The notes beneath the pieces were generated by a model that worked only from the letters and a program-made list of their open reading frames with translations, ran no database searches and had not been told where the DNA came from. Positions 62,584 to 64,000 of a stretch of DNA of 64,000 bases are shown piece after piece. The DNA is from Burkholderia guangdongensis (GTDB lineage Bacteria > Pseudomonadota > Gammaproteobacteria > Burkholderiales > Burkholderiaceae): the NCBI RefSeq assembly GCF_013403875.1, contig NZ_JACBNX010000017.1, forward strand, positions 124,001-188,000, read 5' to 3'. Positions within the stretch are counted from its first letter, which is position 1. Each line of letters starts with the position of its first letter. A program made the position numbers and the translations under genes.

Positions 62584-63738
62584 ATGTACGCGCTGAAGCT
62601 GATCGCGCGCAACGCGCTGCGGCACCGGCTGCGCACGCTGTTGACCATCGCGGGCCTGCTGATCGCGGTGCTCGCGTACGGGCTGCTGCACACGGTCGTC
62701 GACGCGTGGTACGCGGGCGCCGCCGCCGCGTCGAACGCGCGGCTCGTCACGCGTAACGCGATCTCGCTCGTGTTTCCGCTGCCGGTCAGCTACGAAAACC
62801 GCATCCGCGGCGTCGACGGCGTGACGAGCGTCGCGCGCTCGAACTGGTTCGGCGGCGTGTACCGCGACCCGAAGAACTTCTTCGCGATGTTCGCGGTGTC
62901 GGACAACTATCTGGACCTGTACCCCGAGTTCATCCTGCCGCAGCAGCAGCGTGCCGACTATCGGCGCGATCGCCAGGGCTGCCTCGTCGGCCGGCAGCTC
63001 GCGGACCAGTTCGGCTTCAAGGTCGGCGACGTGATTCCGATCAAGGGCACGATCTATCCGGGCACGTGGAAGTTCGTCGTGCGCGGGATTCTCGACGGCC
63101 GCGACGACACGACGATCACGCGCCAGCTGATCTTCCACTGGGACTACCTGAACGAGACGGTGCGCAAGACGACGCCGCGTCAGGCGGACCAGGTCGGCGT
63201 GTACGTGCTCGGCATCGCGAACCCCGACGATGCGGCCGCGATCTCGCGCAACGTCGACAACACGTTCAAAAACTCGCTCGCCGAAACGCTGACCGAGACC
63301 GAGCAGGCGTTCCAGCTCGGCTTCGTCGCGATGTCGAACCAGATCATCGCGGCGATCCGCATCGTGTCGTACGTGGTGATCGTGATCATCATGGCCGTGA
63401 TGGCGAACGCGATGGCGATGAGCGCGCGTGAGCGCACGGTCGAATACGCGACGCTGAAGGCGCTCGGCTTCGGCCCGGCATTCGTCGCGCTGCTCGTGTT
63501 CGGCGAGTCGCTCGCGATCGCGGCCGTCGGCGGCGGGCTCGGCATGCTTGCGATGCCGCCGGCCGCGAGCCTGTTCAAGCAGGCGACGGGCGGCGTGTTC
63601 CCGGTCTTCAACGTGTCCGCGCAGACGCTCGCGCTGCAGGCCGCGTGCTCGCTCGCGATCGGCCTCGCGGCCGCGATCGTGCCCGCGTGGCAGGCCGCCC
63701 ACGTGCGCGTGGTCGAAGGCCTGCGGGCGATCGGCTAG
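62584..63738 (+). CDS. FtsX-like ABC transporter permease
   Basis: 384 aa. Four membrane helices in FtsX layout: helix 1 in [20 protein letters not shown], then a ~230-residue periplasmic MacB_PCD-like domain, then three C-terminal helices from [40 protein letters not shown] and [20 protein letters not shown], ending [11 protein letters not shown]. The ATG at 62584 follows a GC-rich stretch with little Shine-Dalgarno match. It is followed 8 bp later by a second, similar permease. Confidence 0.92.
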   Translation: MYALKLIARNALRHRLRTLLTIAGLLIAVLAYGLLHTVVDAWYAGAAAASNARLVTRNAISLVFPLPVSYENRIRGVDGVTSVARSNWFGGVYRDPKNFFAMFAVSDNYLDLYPEFILPQQQRADYRRDRQGCLVGRQLADQFGFKVGDVIPIKGTIYPGTWKFVVRGILDGRDDTTITRQLIFHWDYLNETVRKTTPRQADQVGVYVLGIANPDDAAAISRNVDNTFKNSLAETLTETEQAFQLGFVAMSNQIIAAIRIVSYVVIVIIMAVMANAMAMSARERTVEYATLKALGFGPAFVALLVFGESLAIAAVGGGLGMLAMPPAASLFKQATGGVFPVFNVSAQTLALQAACSLAIGLAAAIVPAWQAAHVRVVEGLRAIG

Positions 63739-63746
63739 GGGCGGCC

Positions 63747-64000
63747 GTGGCGATCCCGCTCAGCTACGTCGCGCGCAACCTGTGGGCCCGGCGCCTCACG
63801 ACCGTGCTCACCGCGGCCGGCCTCGCGCTCGTCGTGTTCGTGTTCTCGACCGTGCTGATGCTCGACGCCGGCCTCACGAAGACGCTCGTGTCGACCGGCG
63901 AGCCGGAGAACGTCGTCGTGATCCGCAAGGGTGCGGAAACCGAGATCCAGAGCGCGATCGACCACGATCAGGCGAACGTGATCGAGATGCATCCGTCGGT
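63747..64000 (+). CDS. Second FtsX-like ABC permease (partial, runs off the window)
   Basis: Only the first 84 residues are visible, from a GTG at 63747: VAIPLSYVARNLWARRLTTV, then LTAAGLALVVFVFSTVLMLD (helix 1), followed by the start of the periplasmic domain (TGEPENVVVIRKGAETEIQS). It pairs with the preceding permease, so the transporter is probably a heterodimer. The 3' end lies outside. Confidence 0.85.
   Translation, partial: MAIPLSYVARNLWARRLTTVLTAAGLALVVFVFSTVLMLDAGLTKTLVSTGEPENVVVIRKGAETEIQSAIDHDQANVIEMHPS

Overview
The window is a high-GC proteobacterial chromosome segment that looks like Burkholderia. The evidence is three Gram-negative OmpC-type porins ending in Phe, a CatC muconolactone isomerase, many LysR/TetR/AAHS catabolic genes, and a core block with tRNA-Asp, ppiD, pgi, nnr and purL. 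The genus call is inference from gene families and base composition; no database was searched.

Layout. (1) 0-4.4 kb: an FCD-type GntR regulator, an orphan catC, and a LysR regulator divergent from a YcaC-like hydrolase translationally coupled to a pirin. (2) 4.4-10.8 kb: a compact coxSLMDEG-type molybdenum hydroxylase operon (form II signature AYRGAGR, so the substrate is unknown). (3) 10.9-29.8 kb: a catabolic island. It has two porins, a salicylate-hydroxylase-like monooxygenase, a Zn alcohol dehydrogenase, two paralogous TetR regulators and an AAHS transporter. It also has a metal-dependent decarboxylase-type amidohydrolase, a CocE-type hydrolase, an enoyl-CoA hydratase, an acyl-CoA synthetase and a TfdB-like phenol hydroxylase. 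It ends with a decayed third TetR and a hydroxyquinol pair (maleylacetate reductase and intradiol dioxygenase) divergent from its LysR. (4) 29.9-38 kb: aldo/keto reductases, two more pirin/LysR pairs, DoxX, an SDR and WrbA, which reads as a redox/electrophile set. (5) 38-45.6 kb: a third porin, a Tat-exported GMC oxidoreductase, an NTF2-like protein, an aldehyde dehydrogenase, a nitronate-monooxygenase-like protein and a probable hotdog protein under tandem palindromes. (6) 45.8-64 kb: core genes, interrupted at 48.0-49.05 kb by a lower-GC patch with an orphan gene facing a row of hairpins that looks like a structured RNA.

How it fits together (inference). The 16-29 kb genes can form a route from an aromatic acid, ester or side-chain compound: uptake, ester/CoA processing, non-oxidative decarboxylation, ring hydroxylation to hydroxyquinol, ring cleavage, then 3-oxoadipate. 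A 15-bp motif recurs in front of porin 1 (twice), the CocE operon and porin 3, with a weaker copy at the second TetR. This suggests one regulon spread over 23 kb.

Two cross-cutting signals deserve attention. One is the hairpin row at 48.17-48.33 kb, with GNRA tetraloops on the + strand. The other is a class of 8-14 bp tandem repeats that sit on or just after stop codons of at least six genes; an 11-bp duplication near the end of the first pirin has also changed its C-terminus by frameshift.
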